Position numbers and translations under genes: made by a program | Notes under the pieces: generated by a model | What the model was told of the DNA's origin: nothing | Seen by the model: only the letters and a program-made list of their open reading frames with translations | Databases searched by the model: none | Shown: positions 35,901-46,899 of the stretch, in pieces | How the letters are laid out: each line of letters starts with the position of its first letter | Position numbering within the stretch: position 1 is the stretch's first letter | Assembly (NCBI GenBank): GCA_951799425.1 | Contig: OX637396.1 | Span: forward strand, 34,898,701 to 34,962,700 | Direction: 5' to 3' | From: Ilex aquifolium | Lineage: Eukaryota; Streptophyta; Magnoliopsida; Aquifoliales; Aquifoliaceae | DNA: 64,000 nucleotides

Positions 35901-36407
35901 GTTGCTTGCAACAGTCTTTTCATCTCCTTTGTTGGGAAATGAGAATATTGTGCCGAGCTCTGGGCCTTGGGATGGGTGCTATTATTTCATGACTGTTTCT
36001 CCTTGTCAATATTTTGGATTTCTTTATACTTCTTCGCAACTGACATTAGGGGGGTTTGGGCAATTTTGTCCTTTTGCACAAAAACAACTTTGGACTATTT
36101 CGGTTGGAATGCAACTCCTCTGCTGGATGAGACAATATCTCCTTCCCTTTGGACTGGGACTTGGTAACTTCCCATTGCATGTTCTCGGTAGGGCTATCAA
36201 TAGATCATATCTTGATTTGTCCAGGTCCAAAATTCGATCAAAATCCGCTCCATTGACATGCCTAATTCCTGGCGATTTGATGCACCGACCCCCATGTGAT
36301 CGGGACTATCCTTTTTGCTAACCCCTTTCTCCATTGTAGTTCCACTACCAAATTTGTTCACCGGTTTGAGTGCCAATCTTCCCTCATGTGGTGGGTTCTC
36401 CTTCTAG

Positions 36408-37082
36408 CTAATTTGCTCCTGCCCCTGTCTGATGCTTCCTTGGGTACTTGACGATGGTCCAGTCCCCATAATCTTCTTCCACCCGATTTGTATCCCCTCC
36501 TTTTGTTTCCTTTGCTGGCATTGATTGTTGAGCGTTACCATCGTTAGCACCGTCGGTTGCCTTCATCTCTTTGGGTTTCTCCAGACTTTCCTCTTCTGGC
36601 CCCAAATTGCAATATTCGTTTCGATGTCCTGGCTTCCCACAAACGAAACACAACGCACCTAATCCCTCATACGGGATTAGGTAAACTTCTCCACCGATTT
36701 TAATCTCTGAGATGAACAGTTTATCCAGCTGAATTTGAATGCATATTCTAGCAAACCTTCCCCTCTCCTTCTTGGAAGTACGAGTATCGATTCTGAGGAG
36801 TTTCCCCAGCTTCATACCAATCTTTGGGAGAATAAGTGGGTCATAGCATTCCATCGAAAGCTCTGAGATCTGTACCCATACTGCCGTTGTGGTTATGGTT
36901 GCTAACGAGGGCTTGAAGTCTGATTCCCGTTTCCTTACAAAAAGGAATTGCTGGTTAATGAACCATGGGCCACTGTGTAGTGCTTTAACGTAGTCGTCAT
37001 CTAGCTCAAATTTAACCAAATAGCAGTCCATACCAAGATCCGTAACCTCAAAATGACTAGCAGAATCGAGGATAACCTTCAA
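36408..37082 (-). pseudogene. LINE ORF1: DUF4283-like RNA-binding protein with CCHC knuckle
   Basis: An open frame of 224 codons. The front half fits the DUF4283 domain of plant L1 ORF1 (FELDDDYVKALHSGPWFINQ, then AVWVQISELSMECYDP and GKLLRID). A zinc knuckle CFVCGKPGHRNEYC (C-x2-C-x4-H-x4-C) follows at about residue 143, then a charged Glu/Lys tail. In live elements this protein coats LINE RNA. It is the only LINE frame here without a stop. Its N-terminus may start further upstream (beyond 37082), where the frame is broken, so it is listed as a remnant. Confidence 0.8.
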
Positions 37083-37523
37083 TCTATTTGCAAAGAAGTA
37101 TTAACCCAGTGTTTTTCCATAAGGCTTGATTATTACTGACCTCGTCCATAATACTCGTATTCGTCTCTTGTCTTCTCTAGAAAGGGGGATATGCACTCTA
37201 GATAGTTCCCTCCTCATCAGAAGCGAAATCCTCTTCCTTAAAATCCTTGATGTATCTTACCTCCTGTCCCTAAGGGTTTGAGAGTATCTTGTCTTTATTT
37301 GAACTCGCTGGTAAGGATAACTTCGTTGTTCCAAACTTGCAGCCTAAAATTTTTTGGAGGAATGAACTTTGGAAAAACTCTTTTGTTTTTGAAAACAGCA
37401 AAAAAAATAAAAATAAAAAATCTTTTGTTTTTGAAAATAGCAAAAAAATGAAAACATGCTGCTCCATTAACGAGATTCAACCATCAAATCATGTTGGCTA
37501 CAAAATTTGCAGCTACTATTATA

Positions 37524-37547
37524 CCCCCCCCCCCCCCCCCCCCCCCC
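37524..37547. repeat. Poly(C)24 run
   Basis: Longest of the C-runs, followed by AACACACACACCCCCC and CCA triplets. Confidence 0.95.
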
Positions 37548-38249
37548 AACACACACACCCCCCACCACCACCACCACCAAATTTTCACACTGAAGGAACT
37601 AGTCCATGACTTGGCATCGGTATAATGCTACCTCCAATTCCCTATATGCTCGATAGAGCCAAAGACCCCCCCACCCCACTGATTGGAGTACGCCGATTAC
37701 TCCCGAACCGTACAAGATAGGTACCACTTATCATACGATTTACTAACTTTTTTTTTTTTTTTTGGTCGTTCCATTCTGTCGATCGATTGTAGTATAACAG
37801 ATCTATAACCTCCCAAAATTATTTACATAAAGGTTCCTGCTTCCTATCCTTTGTTAAATTGATCGAAACCCTTTTTAGAGACCTACAACTAGATGGGCTC
37901 CATCAACGCCAACGGTCGATGTTTAATTACATCATAAACGTTCCTTCTTCATGTTTAATTACATATCTAGGTTTCTTATTCACCTCCTTTTGTCTTTATT
38001 TGTTGATGAGCCCATCTCTGTGTGTGCGTTTGTGTGTGTAGGAGTGTGTGCGTTTGTGTGTAGAAGAGTATGTGTGTGTAGCAGCCATTGGTCCCTTTGA
38101 TTTGATCACTTCTCTAGTATCCTAAACATGATCTACTATCCTGAAAAGAAATGAAGTATCTAGTATCCCATATTTTCTAAATCATAGAGAGCACAAATAT
38201 ACAAATGAGATTCTGCTACAACACGATATGGATACAAGGATATAATAAA

Positions 38250-38271
38250 CCCCCCCCCCCCCCCCCCCCCC
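38250..38271. repeat. Poly(C)22 run
   Basis: Flanked by A-rich sequence on both sides. Confidence 0.95.
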
Positions 38272-38369
38272 AAACAAAAAAAATAATACATGCAAAAAAG
38301 ACATTTTAATAACTATAATATTTTTGTCTTCTATATATGGTATATGATAAAATGTAATTTTGGTGAATG

Positions 38370-38990
38370 CTATGTTGTTAGGGTTATTTTGATTGAATGA
38401 TATGGTCTTGACATTGAATGTTAGGGTTTTTGTAATACTTTCATAGTTTCATGAAGTAACGATTGTAATTTTTTTATTGAATGTTATGATTTTGAAATTG
38501 ACTGTTAGGCTTATTTTATTGCGATTGGGTTTTAATTTCATGGAATATGATATGTAGGGTTTTGTTATTTCATTAGAGTTTTGTTAATCGTATGAAGTGG
38601 GATGGTGAGTTGATTCTTGGGTGGTAATTTTATGACATGAGTTTGTGATTGAATATTAGGGTTTTGAAATAAAATGTTAGGATTGTTTTGATTGAAAGTG
38701 GATGTTACTTTCATAATTTCATGAAATAGGGTTTGTAGTGTTTTGTTTGACTGCTAGGGTTTTGAATTGAATGTTAGGGTTATTTTGATTGAAAGTGGGT
38801 GTTACTTTCATAATTTCATGAAATAGGGTTTGTAGTGTTTTGATTGAATGCTAGGGTTTTTAATTTAATGTTAGAGTTATTTTGATTGAGATTTGGTGTC
38901 AATGTCAAACTGGGTATTAGTTTCACGAAAAAGTGTTTTTTAGGATTTTTGCGTTTTATTTTGATGAAATTCGATATTAGGGTTTCATTA
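38370..38990. repeat. Degenerate tandem repeat, ~97-bp unit
   Basis: The phrase TTTTGATTGAAAGTGG(A/G)TG recurs 97 bases apart at about 38686 and 38783, with a weaker third match about 97 further on. The unit also holds CATAATTTCATGAAATAGGG and GAATG(C/T)TAGGGTTTT. Older, more diverged units extend left to about 38370. It lies directly before the plus-strand LINE. Confidence 0.75.
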
Positions 38991-39109
38991 ATCGTATGAA
39001 ATGAGATGTTGAGTTGATGATTATTGGGTGTTAATTTGCGGTCAGCCACAAGTTGAAACAATAGTACGCAGAAACAAATTTGGTCTAGCAAAATCCATTT
39101 CTTCTTCGT

Positions 39110-40975
39110 TGTCTCTCTGCAATAATTTACTTTGTCGATTAGGATGAAGTCGAGTGATGAGTTTGAGTGATGGTTAACTAGAGTGTATGGTCCAAATAGT
39201 CCTAGGGTGAGAAGTAGGCTTTGGGAGGAATGAGTACGGTTGTATGGTCTATGTGGTCCTCAGTGGTGTATGGGTGGAGACTTCAATGTTATTAGATACC
39301 TTTATGAAAGACTAAATGGGAGGAGGGTCACTAGGAGTATGGGGGACTTTGATGTTTTCATTAGGGATACCAGGCTTAGGGATCCACCATTGGGTAATGG
39401 AACATTCAGTTAGTCAAATTTCAGAGGAAATTCGGTTTGCAATAGCTTGAATAGGTTTTTTTTTTTCATAGAGTGAGAGGATTGCTATCCGGGAGTTTGG
39501 CAGGAGCTTTTTACGAGGGTAGTGTCAGATCATTGTCCTGTAGTGATTGATTCATCCAAGGTTAGATGTGGTCTATGCCCTTTCAGAATTGATAATATTT
39601 TGTTAGAACACCACACATCTAGAGGAAAGTTTAGGGAATGGTGGAGGGAAAGAAGTTTTGTGATTGGGAAAGTTTTAAATTTATGAAAAAATTAGAGTTT
39701 GGAAAAAATAGGGTAAAGGATTGGAATAAGGAAGTGTTTGGGGATATTAGAGGTGCAAAAAATCTAATCATAAATAGAATCGGTGAGATTGATGTCATTG
39801 AAGGGAATGGGGGTTTAGACGAGAGGTTGAGAAGGGAGAAGTGGAAACTTAGGAATAAGTTTGAGGAAGTGGTGTTTATGGAAGAAATTAGTTGGAGGCA
39901 AAAGGCAAGGGTGAAGTGGTTAAAAGAAGGGGATAATAATTCTAAGTTGTTTCATAGAATAGCAAATGGTAGAAATAAGAAATCTATTGACAAGTTGGAA
40001 ATGGAAAATGGTGTGATTATTAAGGATGAAAGAATGATTGAAAGTAAAATTGTTAAATTTTTTTTACCAAGTTATACTCTTCTTAGGGGGGTATTGAACC
40101 TAGGCTTGAGGGATTGGCTTGGAGCCCTATTGATGAGGGTAAATCAAGGTATTTGGAAAGGTCGTTTGAGGTAGAAGAGGTGAGGAATGTGGTAGAGATA
40201 AGGCTCTACGTCCGGATGGTTTTAGTTTAGCTTTTTATCAAGATTGTTGGGATGTCGTCAAAGAGGATTTAATGTGAGTTTTCAACGAGTTTTTTCAAAA
40301 TGGAGTGGTGAATGCAATTACTAACTCGACTTTTATTTATTTACTCCCAAAGATGGATAAGTCTTTGCAATTGAAGGATTTTCGACAATTAGTTTGGTGT
40401 CTAGCCTGTATAAGATCACTGCAAAAGTTTTATCTATGAGATTAAGGGAGGTTCTTAGTGAGACTATTTCTGAATGTCGGGGAACTTTTGTGCAAGGTAG
40501 ACAAATTCTTGATGTTGCTTTGGTGGCTAATGAGGTGGTAGAAGATTATAGAGATAGAGGAAATGAATGTTTTATTTTTAAGATTGCTTTTGAGAAGGCC
40601 TATGACCATATGGATTGAGAATTTTAAGATTATATCATGGAGTGAAAAGATTTGGTGGAAGATGGAGAAGGTGAATTTTAGGATGTTTGAATTTCATGAC
40701 TCAATCATGATTAATGGGAAGCCTAATGGTAATTTAAAGCAACCAGAGGTTTGAGACAGGGTGATCCATTATCGCCATTTATTTTTACTTTAGTTGCTAA
40801 TGGATTAAGTAGATTAGTGAGAGGACGGAGGGCTGTAATTTTGTTGAAGGATTTCAAGTGGGAATGGATAACAATATCACATTTGTAGTTTGTTGATAAT
40901 ACAATATTTTTTTGTGGGGGTGATGAGGAAAAAAATATCCAGTTATGTAATTGGATATTCATTAAGTGGAAATTT
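39110..40975 (+). mobile_element. Truncated L1-type LINE, plus strand
   Basis: The order is endonuclease end (GGDFNVIR at about 39260, then SDHCPVVI at about 39525), linker (39638-40060: KDWNKEVFGDI, EEISWRQKARVKWLKEGDNN, LFHRIANGR) and reverse transcriptase (LVSSLYKITAKVLSMRL at 40395, CRGTFVQGRQILD, IAFEKAYDHMD, then the catalytic box near 40893 as FVDNT instead of FADDT). It lacks ORF1, the first part of the endonuclease and everything after the catalytic box. Several stops and frameshifts. It is a different copy and opposite orientation from the LINE at 31-37 kb. Confidence 0.88.
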
Positions 40976-40979
40976 TTAT

Positions 40980-41590
40980 TTTATTTTCTTGTAAATTTTC
41001 AATACTAAAGATTAAATTGAATTATATTTACATTCATATAATATTTATATTCGTTGTGTTGGGATCAAATGCATTTATCAAATTTATAATTTATTGATAC
41101 ATCTTTTCCAATTGTTGTTTTTATTTTAAAAAAATTAAATTAAATACTAGTATGGTAAAAATAATTATAAGAACATTACCGATATCGCTCTAACAATTCC
41201 TTTTCCCTATGTTTAACATGTTAAATGATGTATTTCTAGGATATAATGCATGGATGATGATAGTTATATTTTTTTAGAAATTTTTATGATTTTTTCAAAA
41301 AAAAATTGGGCTCTCTATCTAGCGATTTGAGCTTATCGGCTAATACCATATCACACCACGACACCGCGACCAATGTGTCTCAATACCCTTTGAGTCGATG
41401 ATCGATACCGTGACCTTAAACCATGGAAGACAACCTATATACAGATCTTCACCCTTTGCAGCATATGAAGCTGTGTATGAGCCCCCAACAGGATCTTTAA
41501 AACTAGCCCATTCCTTTCAAGAGCTACTCCAAGGATTCAATTTATCCAACCATCTGATCAAAATCAAAACTTGGTTTCATTTTCACTGAA
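40980..41590. other. No gene seen
   Basis: AT-rich to 41330, then less so, with a short frame (41398-41589) that I do not recognise. Confidence 0.4.
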
Positions 41591-41839
41591 ACAATCTCTA
41601 AAAACCGAAACGAATTAGTAATAGAAGATCGAAAATTCTAATCTTTTGGAGTGTTTCCTGATAATTCTTGTATGGTGTTACAGTTTTTTTTCCCTTTGCT
41701 TAGACTTGCTGGTATAAGTTTTTTCAATTTCTATATTCATTTGATGTTGAGGTTGAGTTAAGATGATTGGGTTTTGTACATGATCACAAAGTGTTAGTAG
41801 TTTTGCTTGAATGAAAAAAAATTCATCGCGTGGTTCAAG

Positions 41840-42270
41840 GTTTCTAAGTCCTATTACTTTAAAAAAGGCTGATTCGGAACAATTGGTTGGTACTAGCCGA
41901 GTGTTTTGCTTCTGGAACATTTTCTGATAGTTGTAGCTACATAAATCGTCAAGATAACATTGAGAATAAGCCTCCAAGGGAAGCTGTTGTTGAATGGTCC
42001 ATAGAGCATAATCCAAATGCATTCAGGCCAACAAAGATTGTTGGTAGTCCACACTACAAATGCATGAGAGTTTCATTACAAGGCTTTGTGTCAAAAGGTT
42101 TGCTATTGGTTGCAGTTTTTTTGACATTTTTGCTTTGTCTAATCTTTTTGTTCCTTTGCCAAATGGATGTTTGCTGGCAGCTAGAGATGTTAGGATTGCT
42201 GCTGGCAGTTTTTGGCCTAATTGGAATCAATATAGTTTCACGTAAATTCATTTAGTTTTATTTCGGGATT
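41840..42270 (+). other. Unrecognised exon-like segment
   Basis: Bases 41887-42090 read as a protein-like sequence of balanced composition (PPREAVVEWSIEHNPNAF, then PTKIVGSPHYKCMRVSLQGF), unlike the surrounding AT-driven frames. The continuation to 42255 is strongly hydrophobic in this frame. In another frame, a TTGCAG acceptor-like site at 42112 is followed by an alternative with LFVPLPNGC and FWPNWNQY, ending at TAA. From 42095 on, the sequence is the shared module also found at 19420 and 60940. I cannot name the family. It may be a relic of a gene whose downstream exon was spread with the cassette. Confidence 0.35.
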
Positions 42271-42370
42271 AAATCCGAAATTTCTTAATTTGGTGTTGAG
42301 ATTAACCCATCCATTATGAAATGGGGATTTTGATTTTTTTTGAGATTGTGGGTTATGAATTGGAGTTTAT
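42095..42370. repeat. Shared module, partial third copy
   Basis: It matches the first ~270 bases of 19420-20940 and 60940-62480 (TATTGGTTGCAG, GTTTTGGCC-like, TTTAGTTTTATTTC, AACCCATCCATTA-like words), then diverges into a GT microsatellite where the others have TA/CA. Confidence 0.8.
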
Positions 42371-42588
42371 TGATTTGGGTGACCAATGATAGTTGGCATT
42401 TTTGTGCTTCAGTCTGTGTTGTATGTTTGTGTGTGTGTGTGTGTGTGCATGCAGAGAAAATGAAGAAGGAAAATGTGTGTGTGTGACAAGTGTGAGAGAA
42501 ACATGATGACGAAGGGGATGGAGGAGGAGGATGGAAGGGCATAAACATGGTCAGAAATTTGCAAGGACGCAGTTGGAGTTGCAGGTAT

Positions 42589-42591
<3 letters not shown>

Positions 42592-42630
<39 letters not shown>
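42592..42630. repeat. (CT)n microsatellite
   Basis: About 19 perfect CT units. A (GT)n tract lies nearby at 42425-42447. Confidence 0.95.
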
Positions 42631-42632
<2 letters not shown>

Positions 42633-42639
42633 ACACGGG

Positions 42640-44390
42640 TAGGAAATATGGTCTTTTATCTTCCTACCCAATATTTTACGGAGAAATTTTTTCTTGGTCT
42701 ACCCCGCCCGATCAAGTGTGGTATTTTTATCGAACTTCCGTCCAAATTAATCGGGTAGGAAATCGGGTGAACACTTTTATAGTTATTAATTTTTGGATCA
42801 TTTTAACAATTCAATTAAATAACATGTATCAATTTAACAACACAATAAACCAATAAAACTAAAACCTAAAACAATTACAACAACAATCAGCAAACAAATT
42901 CATGTGAATTAGTTTCTAAATTGTTTAGCAAACAGAAAATAACATTGTTCAGCAACTTTGAGCATCAAACTGAAGTAATAGTCAGACCCAAAGTGCACAC
43001 ACAAGTATATAATTTAATGAGACCTTCAATACAAATTACACACACAGCTATGTAATTTAAGAAGAAAAATAGGTGACTAAAAATAGAGAAATAAGGTGAA
43101 ACAAATTCTTAAAAAAATCCTAAAGAAGACCAGTTTACCAAATCAGAAATCATGAACAAATTCTTAAACTACAAGTTTATCAAAGTTACAAACATCAAGT
43201 TTAATCCAGAAGGAAAAAAACCAAAAATAAGTTTAATCTGTTTGTTTTTCACCCTTCTCATACCGACCCTTCTCTCCAAATTGCGCCCAAGTCGTCAACT
43301 GAGATAGAGACAGAGAGAGAGATAGATATAGAGAGAGATAGAGTACCTGGGAGAGGCGACTGACGAGGTTGGACAGGCGATGGAGGCGATGAAGACTGAA
43401 GAGGTCAGACGATAGTGTTAGGAAATTTGGGTTTATATATATATATATATATAAATTAATTAATTAATGCGGGTAGAGTAGAAATTAATGGCATTGCGCA
43501 TTTTTACCTAATTTAATCAGAAGATTAAAAATTCTTTCGCATTCTTATCCGATTTAATCGGCTAGCTGTTCAATAGGGTCGGGTAGGGTAGGAAATTGTG
43601 GCTAATTGAAAATTTGAACACCCCTAGGTGTGTGTGTGTGTGTGCGCCTTTGTTTCTAGGGTAGTTATCATTGATACGCCCTCTAGATAGACAGCTTCAA
43701 TGAGATCCTTCTCTGACGACATTTATTAGAATGTTATTTTACTAAATTGCTCATGATATATTTTAGGAAAAAATTCATCACACCCTCTACATAGGCATAT
43801 TTTCAATGAGATCTCGTGTTTTTTGAATTTTTTCACGTATTAAAATTCAGGTCGATTAAAATTTGATTCGGATTAATTAAAATTTATTTTTACGCATTAA
43901 AATTCAAGTCTATTAAAAATTATAATTTTTTAAAATTTGATTTTAGTTGATTAAAATTTATTTTTAATCAGCTTGAATAGAATTTTAATCAACTCGAATT
44001 GAATTTTATTTGACCCAAATTTTGATACATAAAAAAATATAAATTTTAATACGTAAAAAATAAATTTTAATCAATTTGTATTGAATTTTAATTGGTTTGA
44101 ATTTTAATACTTAAAAAATATAAATTTTAATTGAATTGACTTGAATTTTAAGCGGCATTAGTAGCTCAGATTGAGCTTGAATTGGATCGAATTTTAATAT
44201 TAAAAAAAATTAAAATTTAATTCTCTTGTCTTGGAATCACTCCACCGTCAAATTTACAGGTATTTTAATAGTTTATAAAAACAATTTTTTGTTTGATTCT
44301 CTTATGCGGCTTTGATTTCTTGCATTTAACAATTGCAGTATTTTTCAGTGGATTATACCCTGCTATGCTTTGTGAGCCCAATTTTTTGTG
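42640..44390. other. No gene seen
   Basis: AT-rich, with GA-rich microsatellite (43305-43345), TA repeat (43433-43455) and GT repeat (43626-43645). Words around TAGGAAAT and CGGGTAG recur at 42645, 42770 and 43575-43600. With the CACCCCTAGG at 43620, these suggest the worn ends of a hAT-like element spanning about 42635-43625, not proven. The stretch 43800-44220 repeats AAATTTTAAT/TTAAAATTTA words in both orientations. Confidence 0.45.
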
Positions 44391-44393
44391 CTG

Positions 44394-44434
44394 ATTTTTA
44401 TTTTTTATTTTTTATTTTTTATTTTTTATTTTTC
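44394..44434. repeat. (ATTTTTT)n tandem repeat
   Basis: About five to six units of the heptamer. Confidence 0.9.
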
Positions 44435-44478
44435 ACTTGAATACATCATGAGCACCAATTGTATCATGATTGAATATT

Positions 44479-44770
44479 GGGTTAATAATATTTTTGCTCC
44501 CTAAAGTATGTATTTTTTGTTAGATTAGTTCTCAATGTATCAATTTTATTAATTTAGTTCATAAAATATTCAATTCGTGTTAAGTTTTTTAATAGAAGTG
44601 ATCACGTGTTATTTTTTTGACGATATTACGTGTCTAACGTGATCATTCTGTCAAAAACTTAACGGTCTGTCTATGTAGGGATTAAAATGACACGAATTGA
44701 ATATTTTAGGGATTAAATTAATTAAATTGACAAAAAATATACACTTTAAGGACTAAGAGTGCTATTAACC
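44479..44770. mobile_element. Inverted-repeat (foldback) element, ~290 bp
   Basis: The left end GGGTTAATA and right end TATTAACC are inverted. The arms match imperfectly for over 100 bases (CCCTAAAGTATGTATTTTTTG against its complement, CACGTGTT.. centre, AATATTCAATTCGTGT against ACACGAATTGAATATTT). Ends resemble those of the 753-bp element at 10323. Target duplication not clear. Confidence 0.7.
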
Positions 44771-44954
44771 ATTTTCTCTCTTCTCTCTCTAATAATGGAG
44801 CACTATTAAAGTGAACATTCGCTTGATCAATTTTTTTTTTTTTGGTGATAAAGGTACTCGTGTAATAATGCAATATTTGGGTCAAAAAGAGTTAACATAA
44901 TGGAGTGGAAAAGAAAAAAAAAAAAAAGGGGAAGCAATTTCATTGAAAAAAATA

Positions 44955-46890
44955 GGGGCCCTCACGCATTCATCAATTGTAAGAAAGAAAAAGCAAAGCA
45001 ACCACTCTCGGTGTGGTGGGGAAGGGGGCCAGGAAAAAATGTACTTTCCAAGAAAATTTAGGCAATTTTATTGAAATTTTATTTGTTACAATAATTATTT
45101 TAATTTGAGTATATTATAGATGGTCAATATGTGGTATATAATTGTAGTATGCACCAAAATGGATTTCAATGGGTTACTGGTAAACAATTTAATATTTCAT
45201 CAACACCTTTAAATAATTTATGAAGGATTAATGGCCTTGAAGTATTTAACGGCACGTATCGAAAAAGAATCTTCGGTACTATAGACCGACCCATTAAATA
45301 GGTAACACCAAATTCTTATTGAATTGCTAGCGATGAATTTTGAATCACCAACTCCTCCCATCCTATCCTTCATGCCTTGTCCTTATGACACCATCCTAGA
45401 ACATAAATAGTTGAGAGAGAGAAAGCAAAAATCTATGTCTACAACTTCTCTCTACCTCTTGTAAAAGTAAATTAAATTTGAGTCGTCATTGCGCTTTCTC
45501 AATTGAATTAAAAGTGAATTAAATTTTGAAGAAAAAATAGATTTCAGATGCACTCTATCTTATTATTATAGATAATCTTATTATTCAAGATAATAACTTT
45601 CAATATTATATTAAAAAATAAAATAAAATTTTGGTATAGTAAACTTTCCGCTCAAGTTATCCACAAGCTTTATTTTTCCTTTCATTAATTGTTGAAAAGA
45701 TTGAACCCAAAGTGAAAGATCCACCCCTCTTGCGTATAAAAAGGGTTTCATCATGGGGGTCCCAAGAGAGGGTCAATAATTTAATGTCCTTATCCACTCC
45801 ATGGCCCATCTCAACTGGGTGGTTCTACGTACATGCAAAAGTCTTTTGACACATTATAATACTTTATTTTATTTTCCATACTGTTGGGTCGATCTTAAAG
45901 AAGAATCACGTTATAACATTTTTTATATATGAAGAGTACAGTATAAAAAAATTAATTTTTAAAAATAAAAAATTTAAATTTTAAAATCTTTTAAGATAAA
46001 AGTACAATTCACCATAAAATTATTGTCGATTTAAATATCATCTCCCATATCTTTTCCCTTCCATTAATTGTTGACAAGATTGAACCTAAAGTGAAAAATC
46101 CACTCCTCTTGCGTATAGGCAGGGTTTCATTTCACATGGCGGTACCAAAAGAGTCTCAATAATTCAAGGTCCTTACCTACTCCATTGCCCATCTCTACTG
46201 GGTGGCTTTAATCTTGTTGTGTATGTACAAAAGTCTTTTGAGACTCATCTGACACTGGGCAGATAGGGATTCTAAATTATTGACTAACCTAACTAATCGT
46301 ATACGAAGACACGATGAAATATAAATGATTTTAAGACGAATGTTGGTGATCATTAAACAAATCTATTTGAAATATTAGACATGAATTTCTTAAAGTAATA
46401 GCCACCTACCCAAACATTAGGCGACACAATACAAGAAATTATATTTTTAACCACAAAATTTAGATTGTAATTAAAAATATTGTCACTAAATACATATGTT
46501 CAATGACAAAAAACTATTATCATCATTGAAAGTATGATTTAAAATATCATAACTCCTGTTGTACAAATATATATACATTGCGGAATGGCTTTTGCTAGAT
46601 TTTGAAGTTAAGACAGATCTCTCTGTAGTCCTAAAGACTAAAACAATGGTGTTGATATATCCTCTTGTTGTCTACTCAGTTTGGTCATTTCGTCTACACA
46701 CGAAAAAGCTAAGCAATTTCCTCTTCATCGTTAGTTGGTACCACGTGAATACCACATCAATTTGCCGTGAATATGGGCCCACACGCATTCATCAATTCTG
46801 AGAAAGAAAAAGCAAAGCAACCACTTTCGGTCTGGTGGGGAAGGGCTAGGAAAAAGTTGTCATTTCAAAGAAAATTTTGGCAATTTTGTT
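44955..46890. repeat. Small duplications upstream of the CNL
   Basis: Two pairs. First pair: 44958-45075 and about 46770-46885 share CACGCATTCATCAATT, GAAAGAAAAAGCAAAGCAACC and GGTGGGGAAGGG. Second pair: 45681-45855 and about 46060-46240 share ATTAATTGTTGA, CTCTTGCGTATA, GGGTTTCAT and AAAAGTCTTTTGA. They indicate short local duplications in the distal 5' region. No coding sequence. Confidence 0.75.
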
Positions 46891-46899
46891 TTTTGTTTT

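Larger units (their letters stand above)
31250..37100 (-). mobile_element. Long, decayed L1-type LINE
   Basis: Order on the minus strand is ORF1 (37082 to 36408), endonuclease start (about 35072), reverse transcriptase pieces (33258-33000), zinc-binding tail (32160-32090) and RNase H (31797-31504), then a 3' part ending at a poly(T) run near 31250-31262. This is the complete gene order of a plant L1 element with a C-terminal RNase H, about 5.8 kb. Many frameshifts and stops break ORF2, and two poly(C) runs interrupt it at 32637 and 32930. Boundaries and target duplications were not resolved. Confidence 0.88.
37110..38370. other. No gene seen; homopolymers
   Basis: Contains a duplicated phrase CTTTTGTTTTTGAAAACAGC / CTTTTGTTTTTGAAAATAGC at 37379 and 37421, a C24 run (37524-37547) followed by CACCACCACC, a C22 run (38250-38271) and a GT-rich microsatellite at 38020-38080. 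No coding signal. Confidence 0.5.

Noticed and set aside
35655-36321. Plus-strand frames of 81 and 158 codons
   Set aside because: They are antisense shadows of the minus-strand LINE region between ORF1 and the endonuclease. No family match.
42285-42671. 128-codon minus-strand frame with Arg-Glu repeats
   Set aside because: The Arg-Glu and Thr-His stretches are the (CT)n and (GT)n microsatellites read in one frame.
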